The notes under the pieces were generated by a model. The model had not been told where the DNA came from. It did no database searches and was given only the letters and a program-made list of their open reading frames with translations. From assembly GCA_030998225.1 (NCBI GenBank), contig JAPYXD010000727.1, positions 3,224,001 through 3,288,000 of the forward strand: a stretch of DNA of 64,000 nt, read 5' to 3'. Origin of the DNA: Diplolepis rosae. Lineage: Eukaryota; Arthropoda; Insecta; Hymenoptera; Diplolepididae. Both the position numbers and the translations under genes were made by a program. Below, one piece after another: positions 12,195 to 23,600 of the stretch. Within the stretch, counting starts at the first letter, position 1; each line of letters starts with the position of its first letter.

Positions 12195-12819
12195 TCAGCC
12201 TTAAAGAACACATTCTTATCATGACACTTGCGCTTCGAGCTCGATTTTCTGTATACATTTCTGTAACTTTCTAATAATTTACAAGATTACAAAAAATCTA
12301 TTTTCTTCCAAATATTTAAAAAAGGAAGAGAATTTATAGACTCTTTTTGAGGAAACGATTTTTTGTATTATCGCTTATTTTGTATCTCACATATTTTGGT
12401 TCAAAAATGGAATTTTTTATTTTCAATAGTGTTTTTTTAAAACCAAAACATAAAATATACATCTTGTCAAAAAATGTCCTACTGAGAATTTGTAGACCTC
12501 ATTCAGGCAAATAATTTTCCATCTCAACGTTTTTTTCGTATGTCACATATTTTGTTCAAATAATGGAATTTTTGAATTTTAATCGTATTTTCTAAAATTA
12601 AAATGAAAAATATACGTTTTATCAGAAACTATATCTGAAAATATTTGTATATATTATTGAAACGAACAATTTTCCATTCTTACGTTTTTTTCGTACTTCA
12701 CATATTTTAGTTAAAAAATTGAATTTCGTATTTTCAATGGTATTTTTTTTTTTTAATTAAAAAGAAAAATATATATATTATGAAAAAATGTTATAGTTCA
12801 AACTTCTATAGATCTTTAT

Positions 12820-13964
12820 ATCATATAGGTTTGGTTTAGTCGGTCTTGCGTTCAATAAAACAACATTCTATAAAAAAACTCCTTCATTATATTTGCTCAA
12901 AAATTCTCCTATGCTTCAACCTCACTGCGGGTCTTTTTCAAGGAATATATATGTCACTAAAAATTGAACAAATCAATTTACAATCAAATTTCTTTTTCCA
13001 AAGAGAACTATTTTATGTTGTGTCGATATTTTATAATAAATAAGTACTTACATAAATTACAAAAAAAAGAAAGCACACATAAGATTCAGTCTTATTCTTG
13101 AAAATGTCATTAAAATTAAAGCCTCAAAGATTGAGGGCTTCAATAATTTAAAATTACATTATAATACGGTGTGTAAGTACAATCCGATGAAGCAACGCAA
13201 ACTGTAGGATAGAGAGACGAAGATACGATAAATTGAATTAAATTCACCAATGAAAAGTGTGCTAAAGCTTGAGAACACAAACTTGAAAATCATATGATAA
13301 ATAATTTTATGGCAAATTCGATTAATATTCATAATTTCAGCCTTAAAATTTATTGAAATATTAATATTTTTATTGATATAAATTGATTCAATAATTTTTC
13401 TTTAATGTTGTTTTATTGACCTTAAGACCGACGAAACAAAACCTATATGATATAATAATATAACGGTCGAAGAAATGGTCATCCGTTATTTATAAAGGAA
13501 AAAAAACAAACAAAAATTCTGGCCTGTTGTTTACAAATTTCTAAGTTTTTCGTTCATTTTATCCGGTTTTCTATATACAGTGAATTCTACATATTTTTTC
13601 CAATTCGTGTTGTTGCTTACTGGACTTCTTCATTTTGAATTGCAGGCAATGAGATAAGTTTTTGAGTTTCATTATTATCCTTATTTTAACTATCTTCTAC
13701 ATTTTTATCTTTTACGAAAATTTTGAATTAATCTTTTAATTTATGGCACTGAAGAGGGCCCCTGCATATGTAGCCGAAACGTTTGCCTTCTCCCTTTTTT
13801 TGCGTTTTTTATCGTAAGTAGCATTGATAATATTAATAAAAGAAAATAAAAAGAGGCTGACCCAATACCAAAAAAATGAGAAATTAACAAAAATTCTGTG
13901 AATTTTGGGTCAATATAATAGCAGACATGTCATCAAGCATGTCACTTTACAGTTATTACTCTTG
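12820..13964. mobile_element. Penelope-like insertion with 11-bp target duplication
   Basis: The insertion (1145 bp) interrupts repeat R3, whose intact copy at 36446-37549 shows the empty site. It is flanked by the duplicated 11-mer TAGATCTTTAT at 12809-12819 and 13965-13975. Its first ~45 bases (ATCATATAGGTTTGG onward) recur inverted at about 13405-13455. Further on it carries a hammerhead-like motif (13745-13787). Inverted plus direct end repeats, a target duplication of this length and a hammerhead are features known for Penelope-like retroelements, but no reverse transcriptase or GIY-YIG frame remains. Insertion and duplication are seen directly; the Penelope label is inference. Confidence 0.65.
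13745..13787 (+). ncRNA. Hammerhead-ribozyme-like motif
   Basis: The order of elements matches a type I hammerhead with a minimal stem III. Stem I 5' strand GGCA (13745-13748) is followed by core CTGAAGA (13749-13755), a loop region closed by GGC and GCC (about 13757-13759 and 13773-13775), core GAA, a short ACGT stem III (to 13782), a cleavage-site T (13783), and stem I 3' strand TGCC (13784-13787) complementary to GGCA. One extra base sits between the core and stem II, as in the other example in this window (45538-45580). Activity as a single unit would be weak with so short a stem III; Penelope hammerheads are thought to work as dimers. Confidence 0.55.
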
Positions 13965-14348
13965 TAGATCTTTATGTAGTAAACCACTTTTTATCATAAC
14001 TTTTATTCGTATCTCGTATAATTTAACTGGAAAATGGATATTGACTTTTTTCAACTTTTAATATACTGTGACTTTCTTAATTTTATTTTAATAACAAAAT
14101 ATTATGAGGATAATTAGTAGAGCTTTATGAGAATTATCAGAAACCAGTCTTAAAATTTTTGATTTTTTCATAAAGTTTTTTTCAAAAACACAAAAAATGC
14201 TCCTATTTTGACAATTTTTGTCAGATGTAGCTGGTTAACGAACTTGTCCTTACTTTTTCAGCTGCGATAATGTATGCCAAAGCCCAATTCAATCCGACAA
14301 TTTTTTTCTATCCAGAGTTATTGAGTATATGACCTATTACTACTGCAG

Positions 14349-14376
14349 ACGGACAGACAGACAGACAGACAGACAC
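14349..14376. repeat. (GACA)n microsatellite
   Basis: About six GACA/ACAG units within repeat R3. A shorter version is present at the matching place in the other R3 copy, near 37415-37430. Confidence 0.85.
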
Positions 14377-14510
14377 TTTCGTAAAAACTGTTTTTTCTGA
14401 CTCAAGGGATCTCAAAACGTAAAGATTTGACGAAAATTCCGAAAATGATTTTTCGCATAAAACCAAAACTTTAATTCTCATATAATGAGAATCTAAAAGA
14501 CATCAAATTT

Positions 14511-15213
14511 AGATCTTTCTTAATAATATTAATAACTCTAAAATTAATTAACATTGTGAAAAGTCTATAGTCTCATTTCAAAGGTAAGTTTTCATAGTAA
14601 TTTTCTAACTAATTAAGATGTTTTTGGAATTTTTCTGCTATATTCTGTTCTAGAATTAAACATGGTAATGAAAAATCATCAAATTTCAAATGATGATTGT
14701 ACTACATTCATTTGAAGAATTCAATAAATCCAAACTATCAATATTTTGATAAAAATTTCTAAATTTATTAAAATATGATATACATCGATTTTTAAAAACT
14801 TCTTGAAGAAGCTACATATTTTAAAAATTGCATGACTTTTTTTAATTCTGTTCAACCTCAAGATAGAATCCAGGAAAGAATTTCTAAAAATATTTTGATT
14901 AGGTTAAGAAATCACTATGAAGACATACTGAAAAAAACCTTTTGAAATCTAAATCTAAATGAAAATTTCTTTTGTAATATCTTTCTATAAAATAAAACAC
15001 TTTGACGAAAATTGAAACTCCAGGTCAATCTGTAATTTCCGATAGTAGTTTATATATATATACGAATTGTCATGTAAAAGATGTTAAATTCCAAAAAATT
15101 TTATTCAATGTATTTTATTTTTTAGTAAAGGTTTGTCGACTTAGCTTCATATCAAGAAAAGTTTGAGGTGTAAATTCACATATAATTTATGTATTTTCTT
15201 AAATCAGCAAACA
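14511..15213. repeat. Inverted-repeat arm plus repeat-family tail
   Basis: 14540-15070 is the reverse-complement partner of 11691-12194. The two arms enclose repeat R3, so R3 sits at the centre of a palindrome. From about 15150 a unit containing AGGTGTAAATTCA, TATAATTTATGTA and AAATCAGCAAACA begins; the same unit recurs at 15890-15946 and 16621-16645, each time interrupted by a different insertion. Confidence 0.55.
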
Positions 15214-15831
15214 CCCAAGTGCGATATCATAAACGGCCCAACTTTGGCCCAGTAGTGGCAAATATGTTGCCGAGACTTGGCCGCCAGTGCTGCGCCATTA
15301 CCGAAATGATATCTAAGGGCTGCACTTGGCCGCCTTCACTTGCCCGTCACTGACTACCAGTATTGGCTCGAAATCGGCATATGTTAATGGCCCATTACCG
15401 AAATGATATCTAAGGGCTGCACTTGTGTACTCGAATTTGAAGACTAGATTTAGTTAACTGTTCTTTACCGAACTTTGATACAAAAATTGTTAACTCTGGC
15501 TCTTCTACGTAAAAGATGGTTTGTTGAAGTAATGATGACTTTTGGCCCAGTATAATAAATTAATAACATCGGTTGCCAAAGTAATGCCGACTTTCAACCC
15601 AGTAAATTGCCATTACTGGGCCAGACTCTGAGTTTTTTACTTCCAGCACAGTTTGCCGGAGTAATGCCGACTTTCAGCCCAGTTTTGATTTCCAACGTAC
15701 CGTGCCAGTACTGGGACAACACTGAGCCGATTTCAACGCTGATATTGCTCCAGTAACATTGGCCAACTTATGGCTGCCAAGATTGGTCCAGTACTGGACC
15801 GTGTTTTCAGTTCCGGCAATTCGCACTTGGG
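15214..15831. mobile_element. Palindromic element iterating GGCCCAGTACTGGCC-like motifs
   Basis: Ends are CCCAAGTGCGA and its complement TCGCACTTGGG, flanked by CA on both sides (15212-15213 and 15832-15833). The uninterrupted copy of the host unit at 16621-16645 reads straight through with a single CA, confirming a 2-bp target duplication. The 618-bp interior consists largely of repeated motifs such as TTGGCCCAGTA, CAGTACTGG and GTAATGCCGACTTTC in both orientations. No coding frame. Confidence 0.75.
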
Positions 15832-15946
15832 CACTTCATTTACATTCGTCTATTGAAATTGCCATATGTATAAGATGTTTCATACTTCAAAAAATTTAAG
15901 GTGTAAATTCATATTGCGAATTCAGATATAATTTATGTACTTTCTT

Positions 15947-16618
15947 CGTAGTTTATCTTCAAAAATTAGATCTTAGGTAAAAAAAGATAATTTTGCTTCC
16001 AAATATAGAAAAATTATTATTGAAGAGATCATTTCAAAGAAAAGAGATTAATTTCCAAGAAAAATATTTGAAGCATTAGAAAAAATAAATTTAACAAATT
16101 TTATTTTTACCTCGACTTTTTTTCTTATCGCTTCATACCAAATTAAAAAAAAATGATGTGATTGAAATAAATCAAGAATCGTTTTTTCAGGCAAAAGACC
16201 TATAATACAACCTAGCCGTTTCCATATTTCTAAAATGAATAAGTTTTTACCAAATTCAGTAATTTTTTTACAAGAATTTTGTTTTGGAAAATTTATTTTT
16301 AATGGTTTCAGCCATTGAAGAATTTATTATAATTTCCAAAAAATGGAAACGGTTAAGTTGCAGAAAGCCTTTTTCTTAAAAAAATTATCCGTGATTTCAC
16401 AGAATCATATCATTTTTTTAAATTTGGCTTGAAGCGATAAGAAAACAAGTCCGGGTAAAAATAAAATTTGTTAAATGCATTATTTGTTTATGTTTTAATT
16501 TTTTTCTTGGAAACTAATCTCTTTTCTTCCAAATGGTCTCTTCAATAATAATATTGCTATTCTTGAAAAAAAATTTATCTATTTTTGCCTGAAGTCTAAT
16601 TTTTGTGGATGAACTACC
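15947..16618. mobile_element. Fold-back element B, copy 1
   Basis: A 672-bp palindrome with ends CGTAGTTTATC and GATGAACTACC, flanked by TT (15945-15946, 16619-16620). The host unit at 15191-15205 shows the empty site with one TT. The arms contain CAATATTATTATTGAAG-like and ATTTCCAAGAAAAA-like blocks. Related copies lie at 54372-55855 (left part only, itself interrupted) and 56135-56735. No coding frame. Confidence 0.7.
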
Positions 16619-16620
16619 TT

Positions 16621-17342
16621 AAATCAGCAAACACTTCATTTACATTTATTTATCGAAATTTTCATACAAAAGATGTTACCTATTATGAAAATGTTCAAAC
16701 CCTCCATTTTTGAAACTTGTATCTCATCTTGAATGATATCTTATTATAAAATATTCTCTACATAATTTAAAAAAAAATGCTGAAATCGATATTTTGTTTT
16801 GAATTTTTAAGCATTTATTGACTTCAAATTTCATTAAAAAATTATTTTTCAAGTATTTAAATCTTCTTAAAATTTCACAAAATCTTTTAGACACTTATTT
16901 CAGATCAATATTTTTCAAAGTATATAGAAAAAAGTGTAATTTTCTTAATGTTATATTCCGTAATTTTGAATTCTGTGTCTATTTCGCGCCTCCTTTGCAT
17001 AAAGTCGAGAAAAATACAATTTCTGATTTTAACTTGACAACCGACAGCGTGAAATCGAAGCGAGTTAGTGGGGATACACTGACATGACGCGCTTCATTGC
17101 GTGTGCTCCCACAATTCTTGTAGTAGTGCGGAGACCTTTAATTTTAGTTCGAAAAAGCCACGGAAAAAGCTTTACACAATTGGGGGCGCTGCAAAAGTGA
17201 TAAACAGTAGCTCTGTTTTACCCTTCAAGTAGTAGCATGAACCTTTCATTTTAGTTCCCAAGAGCATTTCGCAATAGGGCGCGCTGCGGAAAATCACTGG
17301 AAATTAAATACATTACTTTAGCAATCTCCCAACTCATCTCTG
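16621..17342. repeat. Third fragment of the arm/loop repeat family
   Basis: Similar in direct orientation to 8150-8640. Shared landmarks include TTTCGCGCCTCCTTTGC, GAGAAAAATACAATT, AGCGTGAAATC and the ACACTGACA block. The right end matches the inverse of 9154-9184 and is interrupted there by the mariner element. The short frame at 16818-17087 is not conserved as protein among copies. Confidence 0.6.
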
Positions 17343-18640
17343 CCAGGGGTGTTAGTTGAAATTTGCCGGTTTTCCTCATAGATGTCGCTAGAGATATGTA
17401 TACATTTCTATGATTTGGCATCTATGTCATATTTTTCTATGGACAATAACCTTCAAAAATACACAATGATACACAATTACATTCTGCCAAAATAATAGCA
17501 TCATAGTTGTTTACCTAAGTGAATATGTCGAGTTTCGTTCCAAGTAAATCTCATTTGCGGCATTCGTTGCTTTTCTTATTTCATCAAAAGAAAAAAGTAG
17601 TTGAAAGTCATCGATTGCTGGTAGAAACTTATGGTGAACATGCTCCAGTGATTAGAACATGTGAGACATGGTTTCGTCAATTTAAAAGTGGAGATTTCGA
17701 TTTAACAGACAATGAACATCCTGGTACAGCGAAAATGTTCGAAGACGGGGAATTGCAGGCATTATTGGATGAAGAACCCAACCCAATCGCAACAACAATT
17801 GGCACAAACACTAAATGTGACCCGAGGAGCAATTTGCCAACGTTTAAAAGCAATGGGAAAAATCCAAAATTATGGAAAATGGGTACCACACCAACTGAAC
17901 GATAGAAAAATGGAAAATCAAAAAACCATTTGCGAAATGCTGCTTCAACGGTTCGAAAGGAAATCTTTTCTGCATCGAATTGTCACGGGGGACTAAAAAT
18001 GGATTTATTTCGAGAACCCGAAGCAGAAAAAATCATGGCTTTCACCTGGTGAGGTCGGCCCATCGACTCCAAGGCCAAATCGCTTTGGCCGTAAGACAAT
18101 GCTCTGTGTTTGGCGGGACCAGTGTGGTATGGTGTACTTCGAGTTATTAAAACCTGGTGAGACGGTGAATACGGGTCGCTACCGACAACAAATTATCAAT
18201 TTGAATCATGCGTTGATCGAAAAACGGCCGGAATGGGCCCGAAGACATGGCAAAGTTATCCTACAACATGACAACGCACCGTCACATACCGCTAAAGTGG
18301 TGAGGAACACATTAAAAGCATTGAATTGGGAAATATTAGCGCACCCGCCGTACTCTCCAGACCGCGTCCCGTCCGACTATCAGCTTTTCGCATCGATGGG
18401 ACACTCACTCGCAGAGTAGCGCTTCGCCAATTTTGAAGAAGTCGAAAAATGGCTCGTCGAATGGTTTGCCTTGAAAGAGAAAAAGTTTTTTTGGAATTGT
18501 ATCCATGATTTGCCTGAAAGATGGGCAAAATGTGTAGAATCCAATGGTCAATACGTTGAATAAAAAATTTTTGAGATTCCCTTGAGAATTAAGTGTTTTC
18601 TTCATTGGAAAAACCGGCAAACTTCAACTAACACCCCTGG
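17343..18640. mobile_element. Tc1/mariner-family element (mariner), inactive
   Basis: About 1.3 kb, the normal mariner length. Terminal inverted repeats start CCAGGGGTGTTAGTTGAA at 17343 and end with the complement at 18640. The right flank is TA; the left flank is TG, so one target-duplication base has probably mutated. It carries the broken transposase 17525-18563 and is inserted in the repeat fragment 16621-17342. Confidence 0.92.
17525..18563 (+). pseudogene. Mariner transposase, broken
   Basis: The frame starts at the ATG at 17525 (MSSFVPSK), with the N-terminal helix-turn-helix region (VETYGEHAPVIRTCETWFRQ) and the linker. It is recognisable as a mariner transposase of the D,D(34)D group. 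The second catalytic aspartate lies in QHDNAPSH, and exactly 34 residues separate it from the third in PSDY. The first sits in IVTGD. Three lesions inactivate it: a frameshift at about 17780-17795, a TAA at 17994-17996 directly after the first catalytic aspartate, and a TAG at 18417-18419. The C-terminal part ends normally at the TAA at 18561-18563. The rest of the coding sequence is well preserved, so decay is moderate. Confidence 0.92.
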
Positions 18641-20668
18641 TATAATAGAAGTTACCAATACGTTTTTGTAAAACTTACTAATTGTGTTAATTGCTATTAC
18701 TATTTGTCCAAGTTAGTTATTACAAAAAATATATATTTCTTCGACATAACGGAGAATAGTTGTATTAAAAACTATTTCAATATCTTAATTAGAAACTGAT
18801 GAATTTTTTCATCCGTACATGGTTAAAATAGTAATTCCAACTTTGAAAAAAATGTTAAATTCATCATTCTACCTATTTTATTTCGGTTAAAGTCGATGGA
18901 AACTTTCTTAGGTTAGAATTATTTAGGGAAAAAACTTTTTTAATTATGGTTTTTCAAAATGTAACAAAGGATGATAATTGTTGACATATTTTTCATCAAA
19001 AACTGCACAACAGTTTACAATTATACTTTAAAATTACCATGATTTAATTCTTCTCATTTTGATGAAGAATAAAAGCAAAATTTTAAATAATCAATGTATG
19101 TGACGATTTCAAAACAGTTGATAAGCAGGAACAATATAATCCGTCTGTACAATTATTTCTTGAAGTTTCCTATCATCAAAGATTTATAATTACACGAAAT
19201 ATTACATATGAAAATAAAATAATTACTTTTCTCAAACTAAATGAATTTGATCAATTTTACAAAAAAAAACTAGTAGCATACTTAGTTCCATAGACTTTTG
19301 AGCATTGGTAAGTTTTACAAAATTTTTGGTACTGCTTACAAAAAATAAATAGTTGTGACCTTTTAGTCAGCACAACTAATAGGATTTCTCTCAGTGCAAC
19401 TGTAATTTTTTAATATTTATTTATTATTTTGTTTATTATTGTAATTATTATTATTTTTCTTCTTAAGAATTGTTTATTTATTACTTTTGCATGTAGTTTA
19501 TGAATGAAGGTGTTGAATTAGTCACTACTTTAGTTTGACATTTAAAATTTTTGTTTGTGATACTCTGGTGATTTTTAATTAAGTGATTTGCTGCTTGTGA
19601 AGTACTTTTGTACCTGATGTTTTGTACTATTTAGTGATAATCTTCTATATTATTACTTAGGTCTTTATAGAATTGGATTCTATTATTTGGTAACATACTC
19701 GTCACAGCATTTACATACTTAATTTTCATGTAATATCTGCATTCAGTATTAATTATATTTTAGGGTTTGTTTCTTTTCCAATTTTATTATTTTCTATTAC
19801 TTCTTTTAGTTGGAGCAACTTATTACTCCTGAGAAATTTAAACGTATGATGAAATACGCCAACAAGATCGAGTAATTCAACATTTTTTAAAACAGAAGGG
19901 GATGGAGCTTTTTTTCAGTTTTTAAAACCGTTTATGTGCAGGTACATAAGGGTTGAATTATGAAACGCGAATTAATTTATACTAAAAATAGTTATTATAT
20001 GTGACTATTATTAATAGTTCACGTTCAGAACGTGAGATAATTTTTACACTACTCCAAGGTACGTTTACTTGTTGAATTCTGTAATCTATATTTAATAAAT
20101 TTATAATAAATTTATATTTAATTATAGTTAAGAAATAAATACATATGCCTATTTAAATATATACAAAATTATATACCATAATAATAAATATTACCGACTT
20201 ATATTTTAGTATTATTTAATAAATTCCATTCCATTAGTTTATTATTATGTATACTATCAATACTAATACCGGTAAAAAGCATGGATTACATATTGTTTCT
20301 TTAATATTTACACTTTTCCCTTTTTACTATATTTGAATTTACCGCAACATTCTTTGTAATCAACCTAAGTAAAGATGGCGGCTCAGCCTTCAATGAAGCA
20401 CACGACTTTGCATTGATTGTGCATCCAGTGTATTATAGAGATCAGTGGTTTTTTCTTACTATAGCACTCACCATCAACTACACCATGACCCATGACCATG
20501 TGCCTTCGTTTGTGAATATTTGTTAAATTCAGATCTAAAACTAAAATACACAATAATTATTTACAGAACCTTGATAAAACCAAAAACGCCAATTATAATC
20601 GGAATGTGGGTGAATTATGGAAATTGGACTTTTACTTTAATATTCACAGTTAATTAAAATAGTATAAA
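18641..20668. other. Intergenic region upstream of the ZCCHC7-like gene
   Basis: About 2 kb of AT-rich sequence with no coding frame of interest. It probably contains the promoter and perhaps an untranslated exon of the downstream gene in its last 300 bases. No element ends were recognised. Confidence 0.4.
20372..20382 (+). promoter_or_regulatory. YY1/Pho-type motif AAGATGGCGGC
   Basis: A perfect match to the AAGATGGCGGC core, about 290 bases upstream of the start codon at 20669. In animals this motif commonly lies just downstream of transcription starts. It is an isolated GC-rich patch in AT-rich sequence, which supports a promoter here. Function is inference. Confidence 0.45.
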
Positions 20669-23600
20669 ATGCAAATGAACAATTCTTCAAGCAAGGTAAA
20701 TGGAAATGTTTCTAAAAAAACCTTTCTTGCAAACTCGCAATAATTTCAATTGACATTTTATTATTAAAAGATGGTGTTTGCAACCAGGTTAACATTACTA
20801 TTGGTAATGTGAAAAATCTACTAATAATTTATAAAATAAAATGTTTCCTATAGAAAAAATGAATTTTGAGGTTAACTTAAAAAAACATGATTTTTGTTAA
20901 TATGTTGATTTTTTTACGTATTTTTGTTCTGTTTTGACTTATATTGAATATAATTCTATATTAATGAAATTGGATGAATTTATATTAGATAATAATGTTA
21001 CAATAAATTGATTTGTAGAGTTCTAGTTCTGTGAATAACCAGGACACAGAGAATTTTCCTGATGATGAAAATGACAGCGATGTAGAAGGAAGATTATACG
21101 CGGAAATTTATTATTCCAATGAACTTTATGAAACTGGAGAGATAGATGAATATAATAATATGAAAACCATAGACGATATTAAGAATGCAAGCAAAAATAG
21201 CATTCAAAACAGTCCTGTGGTAGTTCTAACTAATGAAGTAAAAAATTTTGGAAGTCCAAGCAGTTCTGCAAAGAAGAACAATTTGACAAAATATGAAACT
21301 GATTTAGAACCCACAGAGCGCGGAATACAATTTCCAAGTCAGGCTGATAAAAATCTAGTTTCACAAAATCAAGTAAATCTACATACGGAATCAGATAATA
21401 GTATACATGTAAACAAGAGCAATGAAATCGTAATTAAAACCTTGAATCAACAAGATAAAGCAGACATACGTCTAAATCCACAACAAGTAGAAGGCGATTC
21501 ACAAAAATGTCAACATCTTGAGATGACGAATGAAGTAACTAATAATTGTTCTTCGACAAGTTGTAGAAATGGACAAAAACATAAAATTTCGACTCAAAAA
21601 AACAATTTAGAGGAATCTGTTACAATTTTAAATGATTCTCTTAACATCCCAATATCCAGAAAAAGGCCATCTGAAATAGAAGCTGTGTCTAGTATTGAAA
21701 ACAAAAAACGGAGTTTAGAACCTGACAATAATGCTAACAATCATACAATTGAAAATGCAAATGGAAATCCAGACAAAGATAGACTTGTTATTGGAAATGA
21801 AAAGAATGCGTGGATTGAAGCCAATCTTCCCCCATTGCTCAGTGAAGATGCTATGAAACTTCTCTTTCGTTCAAACACGGCCAAAAATCCGAAAAAAGAC
21901 AAACAAAAGAACAAAAAATGCAAATCACAAAAAGGAGGTTTTAAAAAAAGAAAAAAAGAAAAAAAAGTCAAGGCTCAAAGGAAAGAATATGATATACTAG
22001 TAAATAAATCCAAAACTCTGAAAGAATACAGACAAAATATTTCTGTAAATCCTGAACAGTCTGAAAATCAGAAATCAACAGAGAGAATTGAGGAAATCAT
22101 TGAAATTAATACATCAGATTCTTCCAGATATAATTCAGATGAGAATATTTCGTGCAAAAATACTCTTGGAGACGAAAAAAAACATGGAATTGAAGAATCG
22201 GTACTTCAGATTTTATCGTACTCAGAAGAGTCTTCTAATTCTGATGAATCAATTTTTGAAGTTCCAGTTCCACCTAAACCTCCACCTCCACTTATAGAAT
22301 TAAATGACTCAGAAAAGGATTCTTCTGACAGTGACAATACCAGCAGTGACGGAATTTACGACTTGATGTCTTATTTGGAGAAAAAAAAAGAAACCGCTAT
22401 AACTATTTCTAATTCTGTTACTGACAATCTTGACGTAAACCCAGGTGAAAATTCAAAGCAAAGTTCTAAAAAAAATTCTAAAGAAAATTTTAGAGAAAAT
22501 TCTTCATCAAACTCTGATCACAAATGTCGAACTCCAATTCCATCGAAGTCTCATTCAAATTCCGAAGGTGAATCTTCAGATTCGAGTTGCGTTGATTTTC
22601 ATGTAGACAATAGAATTAATGATGATATTGATGATGATATGATTCTCAACTGTACTAATGTTCAAAAAGGTGCTTCAAGTTTAGAAGAGATAAAAAAAAT
22701 ACGGAAAGTTGCTGTCGCAGAAGTAGAGAAAAATAAAGAAGTTAATATCACACGCAACGAAGATGAACAAGTAGTTGAGAGGAGCAAAGAGGCTGATGAT
22801 TTTATGAGTTTAAATAAAACTGTTACAAAGTATACTGAATACGTTCTGCCACTGAATGATACTTATGACAAGAATGTAGAACAAAAAAATTCCAGAATTC
22901 GTGCACAAGGAGAAGAGTCAGATTTTGCGGTTGCAGGACCAAGTACTTCTAAAATTAGTGAAATATCTACGGGAAGTCGAATAAGAAACAAAAAATCGTC
23001 TGGAACGCCGAAGAATGTAAAAAAATATAAAACTAGTCGAGAGAAGTCTGATGAAGAATACTTCTTCGAACCGATGTCTGATGAATTAAAAGCGTTTTAC
23101 AATAATTCTTGGGGAGGTGAGGAATGCAGTCTTGAAGAAATTCAAAAACAAATGCCAAGTGAGTCACACTTTTTGTCTAAAAATTTAGTGCTTGTTGTTA
23201 TTTTTCTTTTCATTTTAATTTAATTTTCAATAAATTCGTTTTGTCTAACAGCACCCTTTAAAAATAATAATTTAATGAATTAATTTCAATAATATATTTT
23301 GAAAATAATTAATACGTAATGTGTGTGTTTATTTCAAAAGAGGATCCAAGACGTTGGGCAATCCTGGATGTGGATTGGAAACCGAGTTTAATAAAACGAC
23401 AAAGATATTTTCTCAGTAAAATGAAGTGCACTCTTTGTCGTCAAGAAGGTCATTTGAGGGCAAATTGTCCAGAGCCAAAAAAACGCCCTGTTTGTCACAT
23501 GTGTGGGACCCAAGGGCATTATGAAACTCGATGTCCTCAAAAATGTTGCCTTACGGTAAGACCTAAACATTATTTATATCTATAGATGTACAGATTAATA

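Larger units (their letters stand above)
12195..14510. mobile_element. Dispersed repeat R3, copy split by an insertion
   Basis: Its two halves (12195-12819 and 13965-14510) match 36446-37549 in the same order and orientation. Shared landmarks are GCGCTTCGxGCTCGATTTT near the start, repeated phrases built on TCGTATCTCACATATTTT, a GACA run, and a final hairpin around TTCTCATnnnnTGAGnAGAAT. The two halves are separated by the insertion 12820-13964. No coding frame is recognised, and the class of this repeat is unknown to me. Confidence 0.75.
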
